DNA of 64,000 bases from positions 1-64,000 of the forward strand of contig DASZNF010000085.1 of assembly GCA_035551355.1 (NCBI GenBank), read 5' to 3'. Shown here piece after piece: positions 40,680-49,479 of this stretch (the stretch's first letter is position 1; the number at the start of each line of letters is the position of its first letter). The notes beneath the pieces are model-generated. The model saw only the letters and a list, made by a program, of their open reading frames with translations, did not search any database and was not told where the DNA came from. Source of the stretch: DATATV01 sp035551355. Lineage in GTDB: Bacteria; Actinomycetota; Actinomycetes; Mycobacteriales; Pseudonocardiaceae. Made by a program: the position numbers and the translations under genes.

Positions 40680-41783
40680 ATGGCCGATCCAGTCCGCATC
40701 TCGGTCGGCGCGGACGACCCCTACCCGGTGGTCATCGGTCGCGGGCTGCTCACCGAGCTCACCGACGCCGTGCGGGACGCCTCCAGCGTGGCCGTCATCC
40801 ATCCGCCCACGCTCACCGAGACCGCCGAAACCGTGCGCGACGAGTTCGAAGCGGCCGGGCTGGAAGCCAACCGTATCGAGATCCCGGACGCCGAGGACGG
40901 CAAGGCGCTGTCCGTGGCCGGGTTCTGCTGGGACGTGCTGGGCCGGATCGGCCTGGACCGCTCCGGCGTCATCGTCGGCCTCGGCGGTGGCGCGGTCACC
41001 GACCTGGCCGGGTTCGTGGCCGGCACCTGGCTGCGCGGGGTCCGGGTCGTGCAGGTGCCGACGACCCTGCTGGGCATGGTGGACGCCGCGGTCGGCGGCA
41101 AGACCGGGATCAACACCGAGGCGGGCAAGAACCTGGTCGGCGTTTTCCACGAGCCGTCCGCCGTCCTGGTCGACCTGGCGACGCTGGAATCGTTGCCGCG
41201 CAACGAACTCGTGGCTGGCATGGCCGAGGTGGTCAAGGCCGGGTTCATCGCCGACCCCCGCATTCTCGAACTCCTCGAGGCCGATCCGGAGGCCGCGCTG
41301 GACCCCTCCGGCGAGGTGATCGGGGAACTGGTCCGCCGGGCCATCCGGATCAAGGCCGACGTGGTCTCGGCCGATCTGCGCGAGGCGGGACTGCGTGAGG
41401 TGCTCAACTACGGCCACACCCTCGGCCACGCCATCGAACGCCGGGAACGCTACCGCTGGCGGCACGGCGCGGCGGTCAGCGTCGGCCTGGTGTTCGCCGC
41501 CGAACTGGCCCGGCTCACCGGCCGCCTCGACGACGCCACGGCGGCCCGGCACCGCGACGTGCTGGCCGCCATCGGCCTGCCCACCAGCTACGATCCGGAC
41601 GCCCTGCCGCAGCTGCTGGACGGCATGCGCAGCGACAAGAAGACCCGGGCCGGGGTGCTGCGGTTCGTCGTGCTCGACGGGCTGGCCAAGCCGGGCCGGC
41701 TGGAGGGCCCGGACCCGAGCCTGCTGGCCGCCGCCTACTCCGCGGTCGCCGGGGCTGCCACGGACGGAGGCGTGCTGCTGTGA
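40680..41783 (+). CDS. aroB: 3-dehydroquinate synthase
   Basis: 367 aa, NAD- and zinc-dependent. It converts DAHP to 3-dehydroquinate. Motifs: IVGLGGGAVTDLAGFVAGTW, QVPTTLLGMVDAAVGGKTGIN, AEVVKAGFI and NYGHTLGHAIE with the zinc ligands. The last 4 nt overlap aroQ (GTGA). Length and motif order match other AroB proteins. Confidence 0.95.
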   Translation: MADPVRISVGADDPYPVVIGRGLLTELTDAVRDASSVAVIHPPTLTETAETVRDEFEAAGLEANRIEIPDAEDGKALSVAGFCWDVLGRIGLDRSGVIVGLGGGAVTDLAGFVAGTWLRGVRVVQVPTTLLGMVDAAVGGKTGINTEAGKNLVGVFHEPSAVLVDLATLESLPRNELVAGMAEVVKAGFIADPRILELLEADPEAALDPSGEVIGELVRRAIRIKADVVSADLREAGLREVLNYGHTLGHAIERRERYRWRHGAAVSVGLVFAAELARLTGRLDDATAARHRDVLAAIGLPTSYDPDALPQLLDGMRSDKKTRAGVLRFVVLDGLAKPGRLEGPDPSLLAAAYSAVAGAATDGGVLL

Positions 41784-42217
41784 AACTGCTCGTGCTCAAC
41801 GGGCCCAACCTCGGCCGGCTGGGCAAGCGCGAACCGGCCATCTACGGCAGCACCACCCACGACGACCTGGTCGAACTGTGTCAGAAGACCGGGTTCGAGC
41901 TGGGCGTGCAGGTCGAGGTGCGGCAGACCGACACCGAGGGCGAGATGATCGGCTGGCTGCACGAGGCCGCCGACCGGCACTGGCCGGTGGTGCTCAACGC
42001 CGGCGCCTGGACGCACTACTCGATCGCGGTGCGCGACGCCTGCGCCTCACTGACCGCCCCGCTGATCGAGCTGCACATCTCCAATGTGCACACCCGCGAG
42101 GAGTTCCGGCACCACAGCGTGCTGTCCGAGGTTGCCACCGGGGTGATCATCGGCCTCGGCGTGGACGGCTACCCGCTGGCGCTGCGCTGGCTGGCCGCAC
42201 ACGCCACGGATTCGTAA
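41780..42217 (+). CDS. aroQ: type II 3-dehydroquinate dehydratase
   Basis: 145 aa, small dodecameric type II enzyme (named aroD in mycobacteria). Catalytic Arg/Tyr lie in RLGKREPAIYG, and the His and loop residues in LNAGAWTHYSIAVRDA and HISNVHTREEFRHHS. It converts 3-dehydroquinate to 3-dehydroshikimate. The GTG overlaps the aroB stop. It is the last gene of the aroC-K-B-Q run. Confidence 0.95.
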   Translation: MKLLVLNGPNLGRLGKREPAIYGSTTHDDLVELCQKTGFELGVQVEVRQTDTEGEMIGWLHEAADRHWPVVLNAGAWTHYSIAVRDACASLTAPLIELHISNVHTREEFRHHSVLSEVATGVIIGLGVDGYPLALRWLAAHATDS

Positions 42218-42392
42218 TCTTCCGAAATCACAAGGGCTTTCTCGGGACAATTGCCGTCGAATTCACCGTCCGGGCGACTCGACCGGGCGTAGTGCCCCAT
42301 GTGGGTGATGAACTTTCGTAGACTGAGCCGAACGTCGACACCGCGACGTTGACACGATCGGGGACGTCGACATCTTGGGGAGGTCTTCCCGC

Positions 42393-43916
42393 ATGAGCAG
42401 CGTGCGCGGGCGGCTGTCGGTCGGTCTGGTGCTCGGCGCCGGTCTGACCCTGCTGGTCGCCTGCGGCGGCAGCCCGGCCCTGCCGGAGGCCGCGGGCGGT
42501 CACCCGGCCATCGGCGCCGGCGGCGGCGCCACCAGCACCGCGCCCGGCACCCCGGCGCCCACCACCCTGCACACCGGAAACTCCCGGGGCAACACCGATG
42601 TCGTCGCCTCCGGCGGCCCGGACGCGCCCTACAACTACGCGCCCAGCGTGCTGCGCGTCGGCAACAGCTACCGGATGTGGTGGTGCAGCCAGTTGCCCGG
42701 CGCGGCCCGGCCCGGCGACGAGATCGTCTCGGCAACCTCGGCCTCGCCGGACGGTCCGTTCACCGGTTCCGGCGGCGCGCCCGCCGACGTGCAGTTCGGC
42801 AACAGCCCCAGCGGATTCGACTCGCTGCACACCTGCGATCCCTCGGTGATCGCGGTCGGCGGCGTCTACTACCTGTACTACACCGGCACCTCGGATCCGG
42901 CCGGCGACAACAACTCCATCGGGCTGGCCACCAGCACCGACGGCGTGCACTGGACGCGGGCCAACGGCGGCCGGCCGATCGTGAGCACCTCGGGCGAGGT
43001 GCACCGGGCCAACGCCTACGGCGCCGGCCAGCCCTCCGCGGTGTACCTGGACGGCTGGTACTACCTGATGTTCACCGACACCACCGGCGGTGCGGCGGCG
43101 AGCAACGGCGCGGGCCAGTTCGTCCTGCGGGCCAAGGACGCGGCCCTCACCAACACGCTGCAAGCCTTGGGCCCCAACGGTTTCGGCTCGGTGCCCAGCA
43201 CGTTCGCGCCGCGCCGGACCAGCATCCTGGCCGGGTTCACCGCGGACTGGATGTGGGTGGACGCGTTGAACGCCTTCGCCATCGCCGCCGACACCGGCGC
43301 GGGTACGACGATCACCTTCTGGGACGCCGACTTCCGCTACCACCCGTACAACCCGATCCAGCTCGACGGGGCGTGGAAGGAGGGCCCGGGCTTCGTCCGG
43401 CGGGCGGACGGGCACGCGCCGGTCAACACCACCGACCCGTGCGGCCGGGTGTCCTTCGACTTCTACCGGGCCACCCAGCAGGGCGCCGGGCCGACCGGGA
43501 TCGCCCACTTCGGGGTGGACGCGCTGGGCGTCAGCGGCTGCGCCACCACCCCGCAGGCGCTGGACGTGCTCAACGGCTTCGTGCTGCCCTCCCCGCAGCG
43601 CACCGTCTACCTGGTGGCCGACGGCGTGCTGGTGGAGGTGGAGCGCCGCTCGGTGGCGCTGGCCCTGGCCAACGGCATGACCACCACCTCGGTGCCCGCG
43701 CTGGCCAAGGTGACGGTGGCGGCCACCGTGCCGGCCGGAGTCCAGGCGCTCACCGCGCCCGGTCGGCCGGTGGCGCTGCTGGCCTCCGACGGCAGGCTGT
43801 GGACCGTCGGCTCGACCGCGCTGGCCGCGCTGAACTCCTCGCCGGTGACCACGGTGTCCACCGGCCAGTGGGACGCCTACCCGCGCGGGTTCGACCTGGC
43901 CGAGCTGCGCGGCTGA
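42393..43916 (+). CDS. lipoprotein with GH43-like beta-propeller
   Basis: 507 aa. A signal sequence ends in the lipobox LVAC with lipidation at C24 and is followed by a Gly/Ala/Thr/Pro linker. The rest has repeated propeller features: NYAPSVLRVGNSYRMWW, CDPSVIAVGGVYYLYYTG, STDGVHWTRANGG, and the AYGAGQPSAVYLDGWYYLMFTD blade. This pattern is shared with GH43/GH32 glycosidases, but catalytic acids cannot be assigned safely. It is probably a surface-anchored glycan-binding or glycan-cleaving protein. GGGGAGG precedes the ATG. The 3' end overlaps the convergent membrane-protein gene by 40 nt. Confidence 0.72.
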   Translation: MSSVRGRLSVGLVLGAGLTLLVACGGSPALPEAAGGHPAIGAGGGATSTAPGTPAPTTLHTGNSRGNTDVVASGGPDAPYNYAPSVLRVGNSYRMWWCSQLPGAARPGDEIVSATSASPDGPFTGSGGAPADVQFGNSPSGFDSLHTCDPSVIAVGGVYYLYYTGTSDPAGDNNSIGLATSTDGVHWTRANGGRPIVSTSGEVHRANAYGAGQPSAVYLDGWYYLMFTDTTGGAAASNGAGQFVLRAKDAALTNTLQALGPNGFGSVPSTFAPRRTSILAGFTADWMWVDALNAFAIAADTGAGTTITFWDADFRYHPYNPIQLDGAWKEGPGFVRRADGHAPVNTTDPCGRVSFDFYRATQQGAGPTGIAHFGVDALGVSGCATTPQALDVLNGFVLPSPQRTVYLVADGVLVEVERRSVALALANGMTTTSVPALAKVTVAATVPAGVQALTAPGRPVALLASDGRLWTVGSTALAALNSSPVTTVSTGQWDAYPRGFDLAELRG

Positions 43917-44518
43917 CGCTTGGGCAGCGGGTTGGGCTTGGGCAGGTCGGCCACCAGATCCCCGCTCAGGGTGGTGGTTTCCGCGTCCCGCGACATCGTC
44001 GCGGTGGCACGAGGCGCCGGGGAGGGCCGCGGCGTGGGGGAGGGGGCGGCCGCGGCGGCGGCAGGCACCGCGGCGGAGGTCTCGTCGGCGACCGGGGAAG
44101 TGGCGGTGCCCGGTTTCGGGGTCGGCGCGGTCAGCCTGCTGCCCACGGCCAGGCCCAGCCCGGCCGGGATGAGGATGAGCAGCGCGGTGAACGCCGCGCC
44201 CCCGGTCAGCGCCGAACCCAGCGCCCACACCCCGGTCTCGTCCACGAACAGCGCCTTGCCGATCACCCCGAGCAGTCCGGCCAGCAGGCCGCCGAGCAGG
44301 GAGCCGTAGAACCAGACCATGCCCCGCCGGGGACCGGCCAGCCGCAGCCACCCGTCGATGCCGCCCCACAGACCGGCCACACCGACCAGCACCGCGAGGG
44401 TCACCGGCGCGAGCACCGAGGTGCTCGACGGATGATCTACCTCGAATTTCGCCAGGATCGTCTGTGCGACCGCGTTCACCACGGCCATCGCCACACCGCG
44501 CACCAGCCAGGGTTGCAT
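43877..44518 (-). CDS. B-4DMT family-like membrane protein
   Basis: 213 aa. Four hydrophobic segments in the first 135 residues (VLAPVTLAVLVGVAGLWGG, MVWFYGSLLGGLLAGLLGVIG, TGGAAFTALLILIPAGLGLAVG and one near the N-terminus) precede a Pro/Ala/Thr-rich cytoplasmic-type tail. The place between aroQ and pepQ on the opposite strand matches M. tuberculosis Rv2536. A transport function is only a family label. The 3' end overlaps the lipoprotein gene by 40 nt; it is divergent from pepQ. Confidence 0.72.
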   Translation of the reverse strand: MQPWLVRGVAMAVVNAVAQTILAKFEVDHPSSTSVLAPVTLAVLVGVAGLWGGIDGWLRLAGPRRGMVWFYGSLLGGLLAGLLGVIGKALFVDETGVWALGSALTGGAAFTALLILIPAGLGLAVGSRLTAPTPKPGTATSPVADETSAAVPAAAAAAPSPTPRPSPAPRATATMSRDAETTTLSGDLVADLPKPNPLPKRQPRSSARSNPRG

Positions 44519-44583
44519 CGGACCAGGGTACGTGTACCCGTCGGTAGCCACGAAGGGCACCTGATCTCGTTACGATTTCGAGC

Positions 44584-45693
44584 ATGTCGCACGCTCCTGC
44601 CCTGCGCCGATCGGCGCTGCGGGCCGCCCTGCGCGCCCGGGATCTGGACGCGCTGTTGGTGGTCGGCCTGCTCAACATCCGCTACCTCACCGGGTTCACC
44701 GGATCCAACGCCGCCCTGCTGGTGCACGCCGAGGACGAGCCGGACGCCGAGACCGGCACGGTGTTCTGCACCGACGGCCGCTATCTGACCCAGGCGCAGG
44801 TCCAGGCGCCCGAGCTGACCCGGGTCATCGACCCGGCCTGCGGCCGGTCGCTGGTGGCCCGGGCGGCCAAGGACGTCGCCCGGCACCGCAGGCTGGGCTA
44901 CGAGAGCCAGCATGTGACCGTGGAAGGGCTGGACGCACTGACCGAGGCCGGTCCCGGGCTCATGCTGACCCGGGCGCCCGGCCTGGTGGAGGGATTGCGG
45001 CTGGTCAAGGACGAGGACGAGATCGAGGCGCTGCGGACGGCCTGCGCCACCGCGGACCGCGCGCTGGCCGGGCTGATCGAGCGCGGCGGGCTGCGGCCGG
45101 GCCGCACCGAGCGCGCGGTGGCCCGCGATCTGGAGGGCCGGATGCTCGATCTGGGCGCGGCGGGCGTCGCGTTCGAGTCGATCGTGGCGGCCGGGGCCAA
45201 CTCGGCCATCCCGCACCACCGCCCCGACGACACCGAGCTGCGCACCGGGGACTTCCTGACGCTCGACTTCGGCGCCCAGGTGGACGGCTACCACTCGGAC
45301 ATGACCCGCACCGTGGTGCTCGGCGCGGCCGCGGACTGGCAGCGCGAGCTGTACGAGCTGGTGTCGGCGGCCCAGGCGGCCGGGCGGGCGGCGCTGGCGC
45401 CGGGCACGGAGAACCGCGCGGTGGACGCCGCGGCCCGCGATCTCATCACCGCCGCCGGCCACGGTGAGCAGTTCCTGCACGGCCTGGGACACGGCGTCGG
45501 ACTGGAGATCCACGAGGCTCCGGCGCTGTCCAAGACCGGTGCCGGTAGACTGGCCGCCGGCATGGCGGTCACCGTCGAACCGGGGGTCTATCTCGCGGGC
45601 CGCGGCGGAGTGCGCATCGAGGACACCCTTGTGGTGCGCGATGGCACACCGGAGTTGCTCACCCTGACCACCAAGGATCTCGTCGTCGTGTAG
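44584..45693 (+). CDS. pepQ: M24 family Xaa-Pro aminopeptidase/dipeptidase
   Basis: 369 aa. Creatinase N-domain (about 1-125) then a pita-bread metallopeptidase domain. Metal ligands are all present: two Asp in LDFGAQVDGYHSDMTRT, His in LHGLGHGVGLEIHE, Glu in VEPGVYL and Glu in RIEDTLVV. It cleaves X-Pro bonds in peptides. It precedes efp by 54 bp, the order seen in mycobacteria (Rv2535c-Rv2534c-Rv2533c). Confidence 0.9.
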   Translation: MSHAPALRRSALRAALRARDLDALLVVGLLNIRYLTGFTGSNAALLVHAEDEPDAETGTVFCTDGRYLTQAQVQAPELTRVIDPACGRSLVARAAKDVARHRRLGYESQHVTVEGLDALTEAGPGLMLTRAPGLVEGLRLVKDEDEIEALRTACATADRALAGLIERGGLRPGRTERAVARDLEGRMLDLGAAGVAFESIVAAGANSAIPHHRPDDTELRTGDFLTLDFGAQVDGYHSDMTRTVVLGAAADWQRELYELVSAAQAAGRAALAPGTENRAVDAAARDLITAAGHGEQFLHGLGHGVGLEIHEAPALSKTGAGRLAAGMAVTVEPGVYLAGRGGVRIEDTLVVRDGTPELLTLTTKDLVVV

Positions 45694-45747
45694 CCGGCGG
45701 GGGTCCGGCCCACCCACATCACTCGCGTAACGGAGAAAGCTGGAGTC

Positions 45748-46311
45748 GTGGCTACCACCAACGACCTGAAGAACGGCATTGTCCTGAACCTGGACGGCCA
45801 GCTGTGGACCGTCACGGCGTTCCAGCACGTCAAGCCGGGCAAGGGCGGTGCGTTCGTGCGCACCACGCTGAAGAACGTGCTGTCCGGCAAGGTGGTCGAC
45901 CGGACGTTCAACGCCGGTCTGAAGGTCGACACCGCGACCGTGGACCGCCGCGACATGACCTACCTGTACCAGGACGGCACGGACTACGTGTTCATGGACG
46001 GCGACACGTTCGAGCAGCTCAACGTGCCCGCCCAGACCGTCGGCGACGCGGCCAAGTACATGCTGGAGAACTCCACCGCGCAGGTGGCCACGCACGACGG
46101 CGTGCCGCTGTACGTGGAGCTGCCCACCTCGGTCGAGCTGATCATCCAGCACACCGACCCGGGCCTGCAGGGCGACCGGTCCACCGGTGGCACCAAGCCG
46201 GCCACGCTGGAGACCGGCGCGGAGATCCAGGTGCCGCTGTTCGTGTCCACCGGCGAGAAAGTCAAGGTGGACACCCGCGATGGCCGCTACCTCGGCCGGG
46301 TCAATGGCTGA
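45748..46311 (+). CDS. efp: translation elongation factor P
   Basis: 187 aa with KOW-like, OB and C-terminal OB domains. The tip loop reads VKPGKGGAFV with the modifiable Lys at K32. EF-P relieves ribosome stalling at polyproline. In actinobacteria this lysine is often unmodified. The GTG start is at 45748; nusB follows 39 bp later. Confidence 0.95.
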   Translation: MATTNDLKNGIVLNLDGQLWTVTAFQHVKPGKGGAFVRTTLKNVLSGKVVDRTFNAGLKVDTATVDRRDMTYLYQDGTDYVFMDGDTFEQLNVPAQTVGDAAKYMLENSTAQVATHDGVPLYVELPTSVELIIQHTDPGLQGDRSTGGTKPATLETGAEIQVPLFVSTGEKVKVDTRDGRYLGRVNG

Positions 46312-46350
46312 CCAGCCGCTTCCCGCACCTGTGGTCTTCCGGTCCGCCGC

Positions 46351-46770
46351 ATGAGCGCCCGGCGCAAGGCCCGTAAACGCGCGGTCGACGTACTCTACGA
46401 GTCCGACATCCGCGGCGTTGACCCGGTGACCCTGCTCGCCGAGCGGGTGGGATCACCGGACGTGGCCCCGGTCAACGACTACACGGTCACCCTGATCGAG
46501 GGGATCGCGGCGCACCTGAGCCGGATCGACGAGATCCTGGCCGAGCACTCCGAGGGCTGGTCGCTGACCCGGATGCCCCCGGTGGACCTGGCCGTGCTGC
46601 GGCTGGGCCTGTACGAGCTGCTGTGGGCCACCGACGTGCCCGACCCGGTGGTCATCGACGAGGCCGTGGAACTGGCCAAGGAGCTGTCCACGGACGACTC
46701 GCCGCGGTTCGTCAACGGGGTGCTGGGCCGCATCGCGGGCATCGCCGACCAGCTGCGCGCGGTGCTGTGA
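46351..46770 (+). CDS. nusB: transcription antitermination factor NusB
   Basis: 139 aa, all-helical. RRKARKRAVDVLYESDIRG (RNA-binding Arg-rich helix) and RMPPVDLAVLRLGLYELLW plus VIDEAVELAKELSTDDSPRFVNGVLG are the NusB signatures. It forms a dimer with NusE (S10) at rRNA boxA. A convergent hairpin terminator follows at 46822. Confidence 0.95.
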   Translation: MSARRKARKRAVDVLYESDIRGVDPVTLLAERVGSPDVAPVNDYTVTLIEGIAAHLSRIDEILAEHSEGWSLTRMPPVDLAVLRLGLYELLWATDVPDPVVIDEAVELAKELSTDDSPRFVNGVLGRIAGIADQLRAVL

Positions 46771-46821
46771 GCGAGGGCGGTCGGGCAACCGAGCGCGACT
46801 GGCGCAAGTGACGTGACCGGC

Positions 46822-46847
46822 TCGCCTCCGCCATCCGCCGGAGGCGA
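46822..46847. terminator. bidirectional hairpin terminator after nusB
   Basis: Perfect 9-bp arms TCGCCTCCG (46822-46830) and CGGAGGCGA (46839-46847) with an 8-nt loop. It lies between convergent nusB and the unknown gene whose stop is at 46848, so it can serve both. Confidence 0.75.
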
Positions 46848-47225
46848 TCAGGAGGTCTGCGCGGGGCCGATCTGGGGCGGCGCGCCGAGCAGGTCGCGCA
46901 TCCGGGCCCGGAGCTTGTCGCGCGGGATGCGCAGCTTCTCGGTGGGGTCGTCGGGGGAGACGCTGACCGCCTGGGCGCAGTAGGGGCAGCGCTTGCCCGG
47001 CGGCGCGATCAGGAACGCCGCGGTCACGATCTCCCGGCACACCGCGGCGAACCGGCCGGTGCAGGACTGGATGCCCGCGGCCATCATCTCGTCGGTGATC
47101 GCGTGGTCCACGCCGTCGACCGAGGTCAGCCAGGTGGTGAACAACCGGGAGCCGGTGCGGGAACAGCCGCGGTCGGCGTCCGGGCCGCCGCCCGTCGCTT
47201 CGCTGCGTTGCCGCCTGATTGCCAC
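46848..47225 (-). CDS. hypothetical protein with Cys pairs
   Basis: 125 aa, no family recognised. The middle contains C-x8-C (CTGRFAAVC) followed by CPYC near the end of the first two thirds, which could bind zinc. ITDEMMAAGIQSC and LRIPRDKLRARMRDLLG read as helices. It starts with a GTG at 47225, with no clear ribosome-binding site. The pattern and the terminator at its end support a real gene, probably an actinobacterial-specific protein. Confidence 0.55.
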   Translation of the reverse strand: MAIRRQRSEATGGGPDADRGCSRTGSRLFTTWLTSVDGVDHAITDEMMAAGIQSCTGRFAAVCREIVTAAFLIAPPGKRCPYCAQAVSVSPDDPTEKLRIPRDKLRARMRDLLGAPPQIGPAQTS

Positions 47226-47320
47226 GTGTCACAGACTACAGTCGGATTGTTTTTGGCACATCGTGCCGGGAACCCAATGATCACAGAGGGTTCTGGTCTC
47301 TCGGCACGAAAACCGATTAA

Positions 47321-48625
47321 TCAGCTTGTGAGCACGGCCGCGCCGAGCCAGTGGCACACGTGCAGCGCCAGCTCCACGTCCAGCCGGTTGTCCGCAACCG
47401 GCCGGCCCAGCAGCTCCTCGGCCTTGTGTACCCGGTACTGCACCGAGTTCTTGTGCATGGTCAGCCGGGCCGCGGCCGCCGTGTAGCTGCTCCCGGCGGC
47501 CAGGAACACCCGCAGCGTCTCGCGCAGCCGGGCGACCTGCTTGCCCGCCCCGGCCAGCGCGCCGAGCGTGTCCGACACCCAGGAGCGCGCCGACTCGAGA
47601 TCCCCGGCCAGCAGCGCGATCGCGCCGACGTCCCGGAAGGCCAGCACCCGCTCGGCCGTCTCGCCCGCGGCCAGCGCCAGCAGCTGCACCCGGCGGGCCT
47701 GCCGGTGGGTGTGCCGGAACCCGGCCACCCCGGCGCACGGCTCGCCGAAGGCCAGCCGCATCTCCGGCGCGCTGACCGCCCGGGCCCTGTCCAGCAGCGT
47801 CGGGGCCTGCTTCGGCTCCTTCTGCTCGGACGTCGTCGTGTCCGGGTCGGTCGCGGTGGGGTCCTCCGGCATCGGCAGCCACACCCAGGCGCTGGACTCG
47901 TCCACCGGCACGAACAACGGCCGGTGCGCGCAGCCGAGCTGTTGGGCCAGTTCGATGGCCATGGTCTCCAGGCCGGGCAGCGCCTCGGCCGGCGTCCGGC
48001 CCCCGGACCGCCAGGCGATCATGCCCACGTGGGTGCCGTGCAGCCGGTAGCCCAGCGCCGCCTCCACATCGTCGGCGTCCACCGCCTCGTGCTCGTCCAG
48101 CAGGGCCTTCACCCGGGCCGAGCGAACCGCGTTGCGGTTGAGCAGCCAGCGGTCGCGTTCCTCCTCGTAGGCGGCGACCACCTGCTGGGTGACCCGGTCG
48201 ATGAAGGCGAAAGTGACCGACATGGCGCGGCGGCCCATCGCGCCCAGCAGCTCCGGGTCGGCGATGTTCTTGGTGCCCACGGCCATGGCGTAGTCCAGGA
48301 TTGTGGTCTGGCCGAGCTGGTAGGCCCGGATCAGGTCGATCACCGGAGTGCCGCGCTGGGCCAGCCTGCGGGCGTACTCCATGGCCGCGGCGGGCGCCTC
48401 GACGCGGGAGGGGTCGATGTTGTGCTGGAAGATGCGCAGGCAGGTGTCGATGTTCTGGTACAGGCTGGCCGCGAGCAGGCTGACCACCTGCTGGTCGTCG
48501 TGCACGAGCTGCGGCAGCTCCCGGTCGTAGACGCCGATCAGCTCGGCGGTCAGCTCATCGGTGCGCGCGCCCAGTTCCGCGGCAAGCTGGGCGGTGCACT
48601 CGGCCACCACTGTGTCGTCGACCAC
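47321..48625 (-). CDS. PucR/CdaR-type helix-turn-helix regulator
   Basis: 434 aa. The N-terminal third is a helical RsbRD-like region (ELGARTDELTAELIGVY, TPVIDLIRAYQLGQTTILDYA). The middle resembles the degenerate GGDEF-like domain of the CdaR family. The C-terminus has the PucR HTH_30 (LRETLRVFLAAGSSYTAAAARLTMHKNSVQYRVHKAEELLG). The effector is unknown. It sits 98 bp from bldD on the same strand, in the place where many actinomycetes encode a PucR regulator next to bldD. Confidence 0.85.
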   Translation of the reverse strand: MVDDTVVAECTAQLAAELGARTDELTAELIGVYDRELPQLVHDDQQVVSLLAASLYQNIDTCLRIFQHNIDPSRVEAPAAAMEYARRLAQRGTPVIDLIRAYQLGQTTILDYAMAVGTKNIADPELLGAMGRRAMSVTFAFIDRVTQQVVAAYEEERDRWLLNRNAVRSARVKALLDEHEAVDADDVEAALGYRLHGTHVGMIAWRSGGRTPAEALPGLETMAIELAQQLGCAHRPLFVPVDESSAWVWLPMPEDPTATDPDTTTSEQKEPKQAPTLLDRARAVSAPEMRLAFGEPCAGVAGFRHTHRQARRVQLLALAAGETAERVLAFRDVGAIALLAGDLESARSWVSDTLGALAGAGKQVARLRETLRVFLAAGSSYTAAAARLTMHKNSVQYRVHKAEELLGRPVADNRLDVELALHVCHWLGAAVLTS

Positions 48626-48723
48626 ATGATCAGTTTACCGGGTCCGCCAAGCCCGCCTCGGGGCCGCGGCTGGCCGATCCGGCCGCGGCGTCCGGAAGGT
48701 ATCCTGTTGATCGAGGTAGCTGA

Positions 48724-49212
48724 TCAGTCCTCTTTGGACGGGCGGGCCTCGGGCGGCAGCACGCCCCAGTCGATGAGCTGCTCGGTCAGCTCACCCGGGG
48801 TCATGTCGTAGATGATCGCCAGCGAGCGCAGGTCCTCGGTCCGGATGGACAGCACCTTGCCGTTGTAATCGCCGCGCTGGCTCTGGATGGTGGCCGCGTA
48901 CCGGGCCAGCGGGCCGACCTTCTCCGCGGGCAACTGCCCCAGTCGTTCCAGGTTGATGACGATCTTGGTGGCGGGCTCGGCGCCGGAGGGCACCCGGCCC
49001 TCGGGCAGCAGCTCGGCCACCGGAACCCCGTAGAAGTCGGCCAGCTCGGCCAGCTTCTGCACGGTCACCGCGCGGTCGCCCCGCTCGTAGGAGCCGACCA
49101 CGACCGCCTTCCACCGGCCACCCGACTTCTGCTCGACACCATGCAGTGACAGGCCCTGCTGCTGGCGGATGCCGCGGAGTTTGGCGCCCAGCGCCTTGGC
49201 GTAGTCGCCCAT
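48724..49212 (-). CDS. bldD: developmental regulator BldD
   Basis: 162 aa. An N-terminal XRE-type HTH (AKLRGIRQQQGLSLHGVEQKSGGRWKAVVVGSYERGDRA in outline) is followed by the c-di-GMP-binding domain. The signature RxD-X8-RxxD is intact at R113-D115 and R124-D127. In Streptomyces, tetrameric c-di-GMP dimerises BldD so that it represses sporulation genes. A near-consensus BldD box lies upstream between it and pyrR, so autorepression is likely. Length and start match BldD. Confidence 0.95.
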   Translation of the reverse strand: MGDYAKALGAKLRGIRQQQGLSLHGVEQKSGGRWKAVVVGSYERGDRAVTVQKLAELADFYGVPVAELLPEGRVPSGAEPATKIVINLERLGQLPAEKVGPLARYAATIQSQRGDYNGKVLSIRTEDLRSLAIIYDMTPGELTEQLIDWGVLPPEARPSKED

Positions 49213-49277
49213 GTGACGGTTCTCCGTTCGTTCGCCCCGTCAGCCGGTATGGGTGAGCCGCGGGGAGCCTGAGATCG

Positions 49278-49299
49278 ATACGCAGAGTAATGGTTACTC
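49278..49299. promoter_or_regulatory. BldD-box and palindrome upstream of bldD and pyrR
   Basis: Read on the minus strand, TTACTCTGCGTAT (49290-49278) matches the BldD consensus TNACNC(A/T)GNGTNA at all fixed positions but the last. It overlaps a perfect palindrome GAGTAA-TGG-TTACTC (49285-49299). The site lies 66 bp before bldD and about 180 bp before pyrR. Autoregulation of bldD is known in Streptomyces. Confidence 0.6.
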
Positions 49300-49442
49300 G
49301 CCGTCTTCACCAGGTCAAGCTGATCGGACTGCTGCATCCGGGTCTTTTGTCCGAGACCACCCGGAAGGCTTACCGTCCCCGCCTGATACCGTGCAGGTCA
49401 GAACCGGTGCGCCCGCCACAGGCGTGCCAGTCGACGTCCTTT

Positions 49443-49478
49443 AAGGACCCGTCCGGTGAGGCGGGGAAGGAGGTCCTT
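49443..49478 (+). promoter_or_regulatory. PyrR-binding RNA hairpin in the pyrR leader
   Basis: The loop region GTCCGGTGAGGC (49451-49462) matches the conserved PyrR-binding sequence TCCNGNGAGGY. It is enclosed by CCCG/CGGG and by an outer stem AAGGACC (49443-49449) with GGTCCTT (49472-49478). The outer stem contains the end of the Shine-Dalgarno AAGGAGGT. A second GTCCTT (49436-49441) can pair with AAGGAC instead, which offers an alternative fold. UMP-bound PyrR would stabilise the hairpin and hide the ribosome-binding site, giving translational repression of the operon. Confidence 0.75.
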
Positions 49479-49479
49479 C

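Noticed and set aside
46771..46847. 77-bp gap after nusB considered as a tRNA
   Set aside because: It contains a simple 9-bp hairpin and no cloverleaf, T-loop or anticodon pattern.
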